A DNA stretch of 64,000 nt from Flavobacteriales bacterium (GTDB lineage Bacteria > Bacteroidota > Bacteroidia > Flavobacteriales_F > PHOS-HE28). Positions 34,964-44,020 of the stretch are shown in pieces (the stretch's first letter is position 1; the number at the start of each line of letters is the position of its first letter). The translations under genes and the position numbers were made by a program. Location of the stretch: positions 1 to 64,000 of the forward strand of contig JADKGB010000006.1 of NCBI GenBank assembly GCA_016717225.1, written 5' to 3'. The notes under the pieces are model-generated. The model saw only the letters and a program-made list of their open reading frames with translations, made no database searches and was not told where the DNA came from.

Positions 34964-35754
34964 GCGAAGAAGAACGACAGGTATCACCCGCTGATTGGAA
35001 CCGCCGGAAGTTCATGGCCTTCGGTGTACTTGGCTTGTTCGGCGCTACTGTCTGGGGCGTGCGGCAGTGGATCGTTGATTCTCCAAAAGTGGACGGGGCA
35101 TTTGCCCCGTTGCGCTCTGCGTTGGAATTCAACGAACGGGTGAACGGCACGATCAAAAGTGACGACCATTCCGTGAAGGAGTTCCCGAAGGAACTGGCGG
35201 CGAAGAAGGTGCGCGTGAACGGGAACTATGGTGTAGACTATCCAGCTGATATCGCCGCATGGAAATTGGCCGTTTTCACAGGCAGACCAGGGAACGACGG
35301 GCAGCTAAGCATCACCATGGATCAGCTACGGGCGCTGCCGAAAACGGAGATCGTGTATGACTTCAAGTGCATCGAGGGCTGGAGCCAGATCACGCATTGG
35401 GGGGGGGTGCGCTTCAAGGATTTTGCCGAACACTTCCTCGTTGGAAGCAAGAGCGGTGCAGCACCGACGAACGAGAAACCTGAAGATCTTTTCAAGTACA
35501 TGGGCCTTCGCACACCCGATGGCGAATACTATGTGGGCATTGACATGAAGAGCGCGCTGCACCCACAGACGATCCTGGCTTACGAAATGAACGGGGCTCC
35601 CTTACCGATGAACCAAGGCGCGCCGTTGCGGCTGATCATACCCACCAAGTACGGCGTGAAGAATTTGAAGCGGATCGGGATCATGATGTTCAGTGACGAA
35701 CGACCCAAGGACTATTGGCACGAACGCGGATACGATTATGACTGCGCGTTGTGA
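34960..35754 (+). CDS. Molybdopterin-dependent oxidoreductase, sulfite oxidase/YedY-like
   Basis: A 264-residue protein with an N-terminal twin-arginine-like signal (NRRKFMAFGVLGLFG, Arg15-Arg16) and a sulfite oxidase-type molybdopterin domain. The molybdenum-ligand Cys137 lies in FKCIEGWSQITHWGGVRFKDF; YVGIDMKSALHPQTILAYEMNG and GAPLRLIIPTKYG follow. YedY/MsrP repairs oxidised methionine in the periplasm; other members act on other substrates. Pairing with the cytochrome b gene suggests a quinone-linked periplasmic reductase or oxidase. Confidence 0.88.
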   Translation: MSEEERQVSPADWNRRKFMAFGVLGLFGATVWGVRQWIVDSPKVDGAFAPLRSALEFNERVNGTIKSDDHSVKEFPKELAAKKVRVNGNYGVDYPADIAAWKLAVFTGRPGNDGQLSITMDQLRALPKTEIVYDFKCIEGWSQITHWGGVRFKDFAEHFLVGSKSGAAPTNEKPEDLFKYMGLRTPDGEYYVGIDMKSALHPQTILAYEMNGAPLPMNQGAPLRLIIPTKYGVKNLKRIGIMMFSDERPKDYWHERGYDYDCAL

Positions 35755-35763
35755 TCCGGGAAT

Positions 35764-37641
35764 TCACTCCTCGATCCCGTTCCGCTCGATCCAATCCGCT
35801 AAAACAACGAGGTACCATACGCGGCTCCAGGTAATACGCTTGTCTCCCCCAAGGAAGCGCTGCCACAGGGCTTGAAGGCCTTGCTCGTTGAATTCGGGCC
35901 GTTTGCCAAGCGTGGCCAGTCGCGCTTCGCAGAAACTCTTCAGTGCGGTTTTCATCCAGTGTTCCCACGGTAAAGTGAAGCCCATTTTCGGGCGATCAAC
36001 GATCTCGCGCGGCAGAAGATCACCGAGACTTTCCACCAGCAATTGCTTGGGTGTGTGCGGAAACTTATGCTGGTCATGCACGCCAAGAACGAACTCCACC
36101 AATTCGTGGTCGAGAAACGGTACACGCACCTCCAGCGCATGCGCCATACTCATCTGGTCGGTATCGCGAAGCAACACATTCTGCAAATACGTGCTCAGCT
36201 CAGAAACGGAAACCTGTGACAGCAAAGGCAATGATGAGCCGTTCTGTTCGTGCAAAAGATCACTGATGATGTGTTGAACCGAGTTCAACGGGAACTGATC
36301 CATGCGCGTGAACGATCGCAGTTCTGAATTCGTGAACGTGAGGCGCGATAGCGGATAGGTGTCCTCAATGGCGAACGAACGCGCCTTCATCAGCTCGGCC
36401 GCTTTAGTGGCTGCGGCAGTGCGTCGGGTGCTCTTGTACGCCGCGCCAGCCGCTGCACGCAAAGATTTCGGCAGGATGGTGATCCAATTCTTCTTGAGCA
36501 ACCCAAGCGTCCTGGCGAACACATCATAGCCAGCGAAGATCTCATCGCCACCAAGGCCGCTGAGCGCCATGGTAATGCCCGCCTCCTTCGTCACCTTGCT
36601 TACCACCCAGGTGTTGGGGCCGTCCACGCTTGGGTGGTCCATGGCCTCCAGTGCGTTGGGGAGCATCCGCAGCATGTCGTCCGGCTGCAGGCGTATGGTG
36701 GTATGTTCCGTGTTGAATTTCTTCGCTACCAACTTGGCGTAGCGCTCTTCGCTGAATTTCTCTTCATCGAAGACGATGCTGAAGGTGTGAACAGGCGTTG
36801 TGCTCGCTTGGGCCATCAAACCCACAACGGCACTGCTATCGATCCCGCCACTTAAGAACGCACCGAACGGCACATCGCTCACCAAGCGCCTTTCCACCGA
36901 TCGACCGAGGCGTTCACGCACCTCCCGCCGAACGGTTTCCAAGGGCAACTCGGCGACTTCTGTCTTTGCGTTCGCGACCAGGTGCCAATAGCGTTTCTCA
37001 GAGCGCACTCCATTCTTCACATGCACGAAATGGCCGGGCATCAACATTCGAACGCCCTGCACCAGCGTGGCCGGCGCGTGAACTGTGGCATAGCGCAAGT
37101 AGTCGATCAGAGCCTCCGGATCCAATTTTCGTGGAACGAGACCGGTCGCCAAAAGCGCGCGGATCTCCGAAGCAAAAAGCACTCGCCCTTCTTGCTCAAA
37201 AAGATAAACCGGTTTGATGCCCAGCCGGTCGCGCACGATGAAAAGCTCCTGCAACTGAGCATCCCAGAGAGCGAATGCGAACATGCCGTGGAAGCGTTCG
37301 ATGCATTCCACACCCCACTTCGCCCAGGCGGCGATCAATACTTCGGTATCACTGGAAGTTTTGAAAGTGTGCTCCGTCAGCTCGCGCTGGAGCTCGCGAT
37401 AGTTGTAGATCTCGCCGTTATAGACCACGTGGTAACGGCTATCGGCACTATGGAACGGTTGGTTGCCAGCGTCACTGAGATCGATGATGCTCAGGCGACG
37501 ATGACCAAGAACAATGTCCTCCCCTTTCCAAACACCTTCCGCGTTCGGGCCACGATGCGCGATGGCATCGGTCATGCGCTTCACAAGACCCTCGGGCTGC
37601 TCGATGCCTGCGAGACCAGCGATCCCAGCGATACCGCACAT
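35764..37641 (-). CDS. asnB: Asparagine synthase (glutamine-hydrolysing)
   Basis: A 625-residue protein. The mature N-terminus CGIAGIAG gives Cys2 as nucleophile of the class II glutaminase domain (AIAHRGPNAEGVW, VYNGEIYNYRELQ). The synthase domain has LSGGIDSSAVVGLMAQA for ATP, MALSGLGGDEIFAGYD and LRDTDQMSMAHALEVRVPFLDHELVEF. It makes Asn from Asp, or in glycan clusters amidates other carboxyl groups. It lies 15 bases after a nucleotide-sugar epimerase gene, which favours a polysaccharide-linked role. Confidence 0.92.
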   Translation of the reverse strand: MCGIAGIAGLAGIEQPEGLVKRMTDAIAHRGPNAEGVWKGEDIVLGHRRLSIIDLSDAGNQPFHSADSRYHVVYNGEIYNYRELQRELTEHTFKTSSDTEVLIAAWAKWGVECIERFHGMFAFALWDAQLQELFIVRDRLGIKPVYLFEQEGRVLFASEIRALLATGLVPRKLDPEALIDYLRYATVHAPATLVQGVRMLMPGHFVHVKNGVRSEKRYWHLVANAKTEVAELPLETVRREVRERLGRSVERRLVSDVPFGAFLSGGIDSSAVVGLMAQASTTPVHTFSIVFDEEKFSEERYAKLVAKKFNTEHTTIRLQPDDMLRMLPNALEAMDHPSVDGPNTWVVSKVTKEAGITMALSGLGGDEIFAGYDVFARTLGLLKKNWITILPKSLRAAAGAAYKSTRRTAAATKAAELMKARSFAIEDTYPLSRLTFTNSELRSFTRMDQFPLNSVQHIISDLLHEQNGSSLPLLSQVSVSELSTYLQNVLLRDTDQMSMAHALEVRVPFLDHELVEFVLGVHDQHKFPHTPKQLLVESLGDLLPREIVDRPKMGFTLPWEHWMKTALKSFCEARLATLGKRPEFNEQGLQALWQRFLGGDKRITWSRVWYLVVLADWIERNGIEE

Positions 37642-37656
37642 TCGCTGTTTGGTGGG

Positions 37657-38595
37657 TTAGCCGAGTATGAACCGCGTATCGGCCAGCACTTTCTCGATGC
37701 CCGTGCGCAACGGCAGAAGCTCGCGACCCAGCAACTGGCGCATGCGGGTAATGTCCGGCATACGACGTGTCATATCGCCCTCTTCCAACGGTGGCAAGTG
37801 GGCCACTTTGCTCTTGCTCCCCGTAACGTCGATAATGGTCTTTGCGAGGGCGAGCACGGTTGTCTCTTGATCGTTGCCGATGTTCACCACATCGTTGATC
37901 ACCTCGTTGTTCCGGAAGGCATTCAGGCAGGCATCCACATTGTCGTCGATGTAGCAAAAGGTGCGGGTTTGCAGACCATCACCGTATACCGTGATATCCT
38001 CGTTCTTCAGTGCAGCGCGAATGAACTTGCTCACCACAAAGTCCTTGCTCTGCTTGGGGCCGTATGTGTTGAAGAAGCGGAAAACGGTGTAGTCCAAACC
38101 ATACTCCTTCTGGTAGCTGCGCAGAAAAGCCTCACCGATATTTTTCACAATGGCATACGGCAATTTGCTGTTGAGCGGAGTTGTCTTTTCGTTCTGCGGG
38201 ATCTCCACCGGCTCCCCGTACACTTCGCTACTGCTGCTGAAGAACACGCGCTTCACACCGGAGTTCTTGCACAGGTCCAGCACGTTGCGGATGCCATCGA
38301 TATCGCGCAACACCATCACCGGATTATCGGTTGTGCGCTTCACCCCTACCACGGCAGCGTAATGGAACACGTACTCTGGACGGTATGCATAGAACACGCT
38401 GCTGATATCCTCGAAGCGGTTGGCGTCGCACTTGATGAAATGCAAATTGGGATACTGATCGAGCGGCAGCTTGCGGATATCGCCGGTGAGCAGGTTGTCC
38501 ACGGCCACCACATCGTTGGCAGGGTCCTGAGCAAGGCGAACAGCCACTTCACTGGGCACGAAGCCAGCGCCACCGGTAACAAGAATTCGGGACAT
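37657..38595 (-). CDS. NAD-dependent epimerase/dehydratase (extended SDR)
   Basis: A 312-residue nucleotide-sugar enzyme: RILVTGGAGFVPSEVAVRLA, VDNLLTG, DISSVFYAYRPEYVFHYAA, FFSSSSEVYGEP, the active-site LPYAIVKNIGE (Tyr and Lys) and RFFNTYGPKQS. The usual GFIGS of the Rossmann loop is GFVPS, so the third glycine of GxxGxxG is a proline. The ATG at 38595 is preferred to the frame open at 38640, because a -7 box lies between them. It is probably in an operon with asnB. Confidence 0.88.
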   Translation of the reverse strand: MSRILVTGGAGFVPSEVAVRLAQDPANDVVAVDNLLTGDIRKLPLDQYPNLHFIKCDANRFEDISSVFYAYRPEYVFHYAAVVGVKRTTDNPVMVLRDIDGIRNVLDLCKNSGVKRVFFSSSSEVYGEPVEIPQNEKTTPLNSKLPYAIVKNIGEAFLRSYQKEYGLDYTVFRFFNTYGPKQSKDFVVSKFIRAALKNEDITVYGDGLQTRTFCYIDDNVDACLNAFRNNEVINDVVNIGNDQETTVLALAKTIIDVTGSKSKVAHLPPLEEGDMTRRMPDITRMRQLLGRELLPLRTGIEKVLADTRFILG

Positions 38596-38614
38596 GGTTC
38601 TTTGTAAAGGCTGG

Positions 38615-38622
38615 CGAAAGTA
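38615..38622 (-). promoter_or_regulatory. Probable -7 box of the epimerase-asnB operon
   Basis: The minus strand reads TACTTTCG, 19 bases before the ATG at 38595. Confidence 0.45.
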
Positions 38623-38634
38623 ACCTCCCCTGAC

Positions 38635-38777
38635 CGTCATCGCGCTCCCCGATCGTCATCGCGAGGAGGCTCCGCGACGAAGCGATATGTAATTCACGGA
38701 AGGTGCAGGGAATTACAGATCGCTTCAGCCCCGCCACCCCGGACGAAACTCCGGGGGCGCGGGTCTTCGCGATGACG
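38635..38777. repeat. REP-like imperfect inverted repeat
   Basis: CGTCATCGCGA (38654-38664) is mirrored by TCGCGATGACG (38767-38777). GAAGCGATATGTAATTC (38679-38695) is mirrored by GAATTACAGATCGCTTC (38710-38726). An extra hairpin CCCCGGA..TCCGGGG lies at 38737-38756, and a partial copy CGTCATCGCG occurs at 38635-38644. It resembles the mobile intergenic palindromes known from many bacterial genomes. It separates the epimerase-asnB operon from the 3' end of the metallophosphoesterase gene. Confidence 0.8.
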
Positions 38778-38786
38778 CATTAGGGC

Positions 38787-40059
38787 TCAGCGCCGATACA
38801 GCCGGCGAATGAGCATCAGCACCAACACCGCCGAGCACGCCCCACCAGAATTCTTTCCGCAGCGCGGTGGTCTTCACCAAGTAGGGCAGCAATCGCCAGT
38901 TGAAGCCTTCGGACTTGCCGATGTGCTCTCGCCACCATGCGGCGTTGTACGCTTCTGGCTCGAGCAGTTTCTGGCCGGTGAGGGAGAACGAGCTCCACTT
39001 CACCCCCGGGCCTGACCCGGGGTCCGGGTATACATCGGCGATCAGCAAGGCATCGCGCGGTTCATCGCGGATGGCGCATTGGATGTAGGTGATGTTCTTC
39101 GCGTGCTCCTGAAAGAAGATGCTGCTCGGCGCACTGCCGCCCAAGCTGCCGCTGATCCAGTACACATGTGCATGTTCGGCGATCTTCTCCAACAACGGAT
39201 ACACGTCCTTCTGGAAGTTGGTGCCGGTAAGCGATCGGGTGTTGTCCTTGAAGAGCGGGCTGTACTGCGGGTCATCTTCGGCCCAAATGGGGCGGTGGGA
39301 GATGATGAACAGGTTATTTCCGATGTGCGGAGTATCGCTTCCACCATCGAACCATTGCACCCACACATCGAGTTCCTTGAGCAGGCGTGGTGTGAGCGTT
39401 CCATCGCTGCTTTCGAGATCCAACACGACACAAGCTCCAAGTACGACCCAGAGGCTGTCACGATCAAAGGCATGCGCTTCCTCAAACAACCTCCGCGCCG
39501 CTCTCTGGAACACCGTGTCCTGAGGGGATCCGGACAGATGAGCAAGACCATTCCGAATGTGTTCGAGTCCATTGCTGGACAAGGCTGGCATATAACCGAT
39601 CGGGAAGGAATAGGCCCCGGAAGCCGGAAGGTTGGAGACACTTCCGAGATCGTGATTCCCCGGCGCATTGAACAGCGGCATCTTCAGCTTGCCGAATAAC
39701 GACCGCTGGTAGCGCGGCAGATCGTTCACCGGATCCATGAACAGATCGCCGGTGCTGAGGAAGAGGTTCGCGCCGAGCTTGTTGATCGTATCCAGGTTCG
39801 CGAGCAGGGTGGCCGCCGGGTAGCCGCTGCGGTTGGTGCTTTCGCCGTGGAAGTGCCCGCCGATGAGGATGCGGTAGTGGCCGGTGCTGTCGGCGGGAAG
39901 GACTTCGAGACCGTTGAAGGGGGAGCGTTGAGCGAGCGCAATACTTGGCACAACCAGAAGCCACAGGCTACAGGCTGCAGGCCATAGGCTGATCCGTTTG
40001 GCAACCGGACATTGCTTGTGGCCTGTGGCCTGAAGCCTATGGCCAAGTTGGAGGTTCAT
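38787..40059 (-). CDS. Metallophosphoesterase-type exported protein, likely frameshifted near its 3' end
   Basis: About 425 residues. After a signal region ending LLVVPSIALAQ comes a calcineurin-like phosphoesterase pattern: an atypical IGGHFHGES, FLSTGDLFMDPVN, FNAPGNHDLGSVS, FIISHRPIWAEDD and HAHVYWISGS. In the deposited frame the ORF runs to 38725 and its last residues come from the REP-like repeat. One base shift after FWWGVLGG gives LVLMLIRRLYRR and a stop at 38787-38789, a normal C-terminal anchor with positive charges inside. The ATG at 40059 overlaps the stop of the upstream CotH gene. The first metal-ligand motif looks degenerate. The substrate is unknown. Confidence 0.7.
39958..40044. 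repeat. Imperfect inverted repeat inside the phosphoesterase N-terminus
   Basis: The left arm at 39958-39990 (GGCTACAGGCTGCAGGCCATAGGCT core) and the right arm at about 40016-40044 (GGCCTGTGGCCTGAAGCCTATGGCC core) are reverse-complementary at about 20 of 24 bases. Each arm contains repeated (A/G)GCCTGTxG units. The repeat encodes most of the first 35 residues of the phosphoesterase, including part of its signal peptide. Confidence 0.65.
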
Positions 40060-42596
40060 GTTCCCCCAGCGGCTTTGGTCTCCCCTACTTTCTTTCCATC
40101 GAGCGTGATGGAACTTCCGGCTCCGCACTTGAATTCCGCTTTGGCGTTGGTGATCGTCACATTCTTCAGATCTACCCGCACCGGACCGTAACGCATTTCG
40201 GACTTCTTAGCTTCCACCACTTGATCGACCTCTTCCACGCGGGCATTCGTAATGGAGAGCTTCGCCCCTTCACGCCCTTCGAAAGCAGTGGACATCTTAT
40301 TCAAATTCAAGTTGGTCACCGTGATACGTGCGCCTTTGGAGCCCTTGATCCCTATCCCGGATCCATCCCAACCACCAATGCCGATCTTGTTCAATTCCGC
40401 GATCCCGCCTTCCACGCTGATCGCGTCATCCTTGGCCAACTCGAAGATCACGTCGGTCATGCTGACCTGAGCGAAATGCGTTTCCAATTGATCCGACCCG
40501 TGATCGAACCGACAATTGGTCAAGGTGATGGCACAGGTTGAAGCATCCAACAGGGTAGCGCCAGTTCCGGTGAAGAAGCAGTGATCGAACGTCGCATCGC
40601 TCTTATGGAAGGACAAGTCGCCACTTCGGGGTTGGTCATATGCGAATCTGGAGATGTTCGCAAAAACACAATAGCTGAGCACGGACCGATCCGACGCACC
40701 GATCACATGCACGCCGCGCGAACTACTGTCAGTACTGAAGATCTGGATCCCTGCTTCGTCCAAGCCTTTCCATTGCAAGGCCGAATAACTGATGATCTCC
40801 GCGCCATTGGAAAGTTCCAATTTCAATGGCCCTGTTGCGGTGCAGCGGTAGCCTGCCGGGATCACCAACGTATGCCCCATGCTCCAACTTCCTGGCTTGA
40901 TGGTGATCGTCCTGGAAACCTCATCGATCGCGAGAAAGTCAAACTCTTGCGGGTTCGGCTTCATCCCAGCCAACAATTCATCTTGGGCTGCTGATACGGA
41001 CATGACGAACGGGAACACTGGCATCATCTTCCTCCGGGAAGCACCGAGCACCCGATACATCACCTCAGAGCCTTTGGCCAGTACACTGTCGTTCGCAAGT
41101 CCGCTTGATGAACGTTGATGAATCAGGAAAGTGACCAACACAGGCGATCCGACCTTGCCCCGTTCGCGGCTAGGGATAAAGGCTGGTCTGATCGGCGCGA
41201 TCCGGCGTCCATCCGCGAGCATGAGGCTATCCACTTGCATCGGCAAGCTTTCAATGGGCACGAAGGCGAGCGTCAACGTATCACCACGCAAGCCCTGTTG
41301 GTATACCTGCGCACCCTTGGGAACATCCAGCAACTTGTGGATGGCCTGCTGGTTCTTGTAATAGATCGAGCGATCAAGTTCCTTGTACGGGAACTCGCCA
41401 TAAAGCGTAGCACTGGCCGTGTCGAGCGGTCCTTTGATCGCAGCGAAAGCACTATCGAGCCAATCTCTCTGGCTGAATCGTTCCAATTGCCTCACATAAG
41501 CCGCGAAGATCAATGGGTCCTTGAAGAAAGCGACGTGCAATTCATCGCTCTCGTTGAACGCACCGGTCGCTTTATAGGCACCGGCAAGCTCCTTGGTGGG
41601 ATAAGCACTGAAACTCTCATAGCTGATGGGCTCCAATCGTTGCGCCACGGGATCGAAGTAGAACTTCACATCGCTCCAGTCCATGCTGTGGTGGCCGCCC
41701 ACGAGATCGAGCATGGCAAGGCGCTTAGCGGTGCGCTCCACGTCAAAGACATCGCTCGCTTTCAACTTTCCGGTGCGGAAGCCTTGGATCAGTGCGATGG
41801 CTTGTTCGAAGTATTTTTTTTGCTGCGGGTCTTTGGCGATCTCTTCGCTGCCGAACGCATCAAGGTTCGCCGCTTGGTATGCACCGTAAGCATCATCCAC
41901 CTTGGCGCTACCATCGATCCCTTGCGTACGGTGCAGCCAGAAGAGCGCCGGATCGAAACGCACGATCGGGCCGGGCAAGCGACCGTTGTTTTCCAACAGC
42001 TCCGGCCCGAAATGTTCCTCATAGGCGTACACCCCGAGATCCTCACCGTTCAACTCCACTTTGCAGAACCCATAGCGCAAAGCGATCAGTCCTTCGCCTT
42101 TCATCAGCTGGTGGAATAACCAATCCGTGAGGTAATTGCGTGTACCTGGATGCTGCAATGAAAAGCGCTGCATTCCAAGAAACCCTCCCTGCTTTTTCGC
42201 GATCACCCGGAAGCTCCACTTCTTGCCTTCCACGTGATCGGTCATCTTGCCTTTGATCCGCAATTTCCCCTTGAAATCGCCGCTGCCTTCAACACCCTTG
42301 GGCATCGCCACATGGAAATCACCTTTTACAAAGTCATTCCCTTCCTGCTCGATCACACCGGCTTCGCGAGCACGTTCCACAACACCGTACAGCTCATCCA
42401 TTCCAGCTTCATCCACCGTAATGGAGATCACAGGTGGCTCAATTGCGAAACTCTTCGGGTAATTGCGCCAGTACTGTTTTGCGAAAGTGACCAGTCCTGG
42501 ATGTCCATGACCCTTGAGCTTCCGATCAGCGAACCAAGCGCCTACCGAACCACAAACCAGCAGAAGCAAAAGGATCCAGCGCCAACGATTCTTCAT
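40056..42596 (-). CDS. CotH-like kinase with C-terminal right-handed beta-helix
   Basis: An 846-residue protein. An N-terminal membrane anchor (NRWRWILLLLLVCGSVGAW) is followed by a CotH-type domain (about residues 60-400): LRIKGKMTDHVEGKKWSFRV, YLTDWLFHQLM, VELNGEDLGVYAYEEHF and LVGGHHSMDWSDVKFYFDP. From about residue 560 the sequence becomes a parallel beta-helix of short strands (ASTCAITLTNCRFDHG, GITVTNLNLN-type turns). CotH proteins are atypical kinases known to phosphorylate spore coat and other secreted proteins. The ATG at 42596 is preferred because a -7 box lies just upstream. The fusion with a beta-helix is unusual. Confidence 0.78.
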   Translation of the reverse strand: MKNRWRWILLLLLVCGSVGAWFADRKLKGHGHPGLVTFAKQYWRNYPKSFAIEPPVISITVDEAGMDELYGVVERAREAGVIEQEGNDFVKGDFHVAMPKGVEGSGDFKGKLRIKGKMTDHVEGKKWSFRVIAKKQGGFLGMQRFSLQHPGTRNYLTDWLFHQLMKGEGLIALRYGFCKVELNGEDLGVYAYEEHFGPELLENNGRLPGPIVRFDPALFWLHRTQGIDGSAKVDDAYGAYQAANLDAFGSEEIAKDPQQKKYFEQAIALIQGFRTGKLKASDVFDVERTAKRLAMLDLVGGHHSMDWSDVKFYFDPVAQRLEPISYESFSAYPTKELAGAYKATGAFNESDELHVAFFKDPLIFAAYVRQLERFSQRDWLDSAFAAIKGPLDTASATLYGEFPYKELDRSIYYKNQQAIHKLLDVPKGAQVYQQGLRGDTLTLAFVPIESLPMQVDSLMLADGRRIAPIRPAFIPSRERGKVGSPVLVTFLIHQRSSSGLANDSVLAKGSEVMYRVLGASRRKMMPVFPFVMSVSAAQDELLAGMKPNPQEFDFLAIDEVSRTITIKPGSWSMGHTLVIPAGYRCTATGPLKLELSNGAEIISYSALQWKGLDEAGIQIFSTDSSSRGVHVIGASDRSVLSYCVFANISRFAYDQPRSGDLSFHKSDATFDHCFFTGTGATLLDASTCAITLTNCRFDHGSDQLETHFAQVSMTDVIFELAKDDAISVEGGIAELNKIGIGGWDGSGIGIKGSKGARITVTNLNLNKMSTAFEGREGAKLSITNARVEEVDQVVEAKKSEMRYGPVRVDLKNVTITNAKAEFKCGAGSSITLDGKKVGETKAAGGT

Positions 42597-42604
42597 ACGG
42601 CGAG

Positions 42605-42612
42605 CGAAAGTA
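42605..42612 (-). promoter_or_regulatory. Probable -7 box before the CotH/beta-helix gene
   Basis: The minus strand reads TACTTTCG 8 bases before the ATG at 42596, in the 23-base gap after the O-antigen ligase-like gene. It could be a second promoter inside the operon with a nearly leaderless message. Confidence 0.42.
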
Positions 42613-42619
42613 ACCGCCC

Positions 42620-44020
42620 TTAGCGCGCCGGGAGTATGAGCTGCGGAACAACCTGTTCTACTGCCTCGTCCCCTGCTCCAGCACCACCCTCCTCCATCTC
42701 CAACCTGCGTTCTTCCGCCTTCTCCCTCCACATCACGATCTCGTCCTCTGTAATAACCGTGATAATAATGAGCAGTATGATGGTGAATGGATTGAGCGAG
42801 CCGGTCAACCAGCTTTCATACATCACACTGAACATGCTGGAGAACATGATCGCGAACGCGAACGGTGCGCGTTTGTTCGCTTTCAGGAATATCAGGAAGT
42901 AACTGCGGAAAAAGACCAGGACCCCTACTATACCCGTGTTGAACCACATGGTGAGATAGCTGTTGTGAACACCACCGTGGTGGCCCATACTGCGCAGGTA
43001 AGGGTAGTTCTGGCGCATGATGTACTCATCGTTTCCAAAGCCACCGCCCAAAAGGAAGTAGCCTCCCTCGTTGATCTTCTGCCAAGCAAAATTCCAAGCA
43101 AAGTATCGACCTGAACCTGCCTCGATCGTTTCCACCCGGAAGTAATCTTTCAGTCCAACGGCGGTCAGTACCGCGGCGAGGTTGGCGGATATCAGTTCAA
43201 CCCCGAAACCAAAGGCCAAAAATAAAATGAAACCGATGAACGGCGAGATACTGAAGAACTGGTAGAACAGGACGAACATGAACGAAGCCGTAAGAGAAGT
43301 TCGCGAACCGCACGATATCAAGAAATACACCAGCACGGAATAGGCGAATACCTTTTCCATGAAGCTGAACAGGCCCTTATTGATCTTGATGAGAGCCGTG
43401 AAAAGCATCAGGTTGAGATAGCAGAAAATAGCCAAGCCGTTCGGATTGCCGAAATACCCGCGGATGCGACCAGAAACATAAACCCACACATGGTGGGTGT
43501 AATAAGGCATGGCCAATTGGGAAAGCAGCAACACGAGTATAAAAATGACCAAGTGCCGGAAAAAAACCCACCCCTGTCTTCGGAAACTGTACAGGACGTA
43601 ATTCGGCACAACGATGTACAACAACGCATAAGAAATGGTCTTCTGGATCGAGATGAGGGGTTCACCGGATGCGACGATCGGAATGAACGAGAGAACGAAA
43701 AAAGGAAGAAACACCTTGAAGATCGAAGAAAGCGGCTGCATACGTGCCGTCTCCATGAAGAAGATCAGGGCCAAGACAATGATGTACGCGAACTTGGCGG
43801 TCTTTACGACCCTGAAAGGAAAATTATCCGGGGTCATATCAGACCACACGAGTGTGATAATGAACCCGAAAAGCATATCGGGCCAAAGATCCCTGCTTCG
43901 CAAAAGCAACACACTGGCAGGCAAGACCAGATACAGCAAGGGACTTGCGAAATACGTAGTAGCCGCCCAGAGCAGGATCATGACCAAAACCTGTGAATGC
44001 TGGCGGAAGAACTGGAGCAT
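42620..44020 (-). CDS. O-antigen ligase/polymerase family membrane protein
   Basis: A 466-residue protein with about ten membrane helices. GRIRGYFGNPNGLAIF and SCGSRTSL, with a long periplasmic loop containing GGGFGNDEYI and HHGGVHNSYLTMWFNTGIVG, match the Wzy_C/WaaL pattern, in which an Arg and a His of the loop handle the polyprenyl-linked glycan. The cytosolic tail is acidic (EERRLEMEEGGAGAGDE). Ligase and polymerase cannot be separated by sequence. It lies between two CotH-type genes, overlapping the upstream one. Confidence 0.85.
   Translation of the reverse strand: MLQFFRQHSQVLVMILLWAATTYFASPLLYLVLPASVLLLRSRDLWPDMLFGFIITLVWSDMTPDNFPFRVVKTAKFAYIIVLALIFFMETARMQPLSSIFKVFLPFFVLSFIPIVASGEPLISIQKTISYALLYIVVPNYVLYSFRRQGWVFFRHLVIFILVLLLSQLAMPYYTHHVWVYVSGRIRGYFGNPNGLAIFCYLNLMLFTALIKINKGLFSFMEKVFAYSVLVYFLISCGSRTSLTASFMFVLFYQFFSISPFIGFILFLAFGFGVELISANLAAVLTAVGLKDYFRVETIEAGSGRYFAWNFAWQKINEGGYFLLGGGFGNDEYIMRQNYPYLRSMGHHGGVHNSYLTMWFNTGIVGVLVFFRSYFLIFLKANKRAPFAFAIMFSSMFSVMYESWLTGSLNPFTIILLIIITVITEDEIVMWREKAEERRLEMEEGGAGAGDEAVEQVVPQLILPAR

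Noticed and set aside
36982..38607. Plus-strand ORF of 541 residues
   Set aside because: It lies antisense to asnB and the epimerase gene, has no recognisable motif, and His/Gln/Ala-rich composition typical of a shadow frame.
41115..42119. Plus-strand ORF of 334 residues
   Set aside because: It is antisense to the CotH/beta-helix gene; no motif or start signal.
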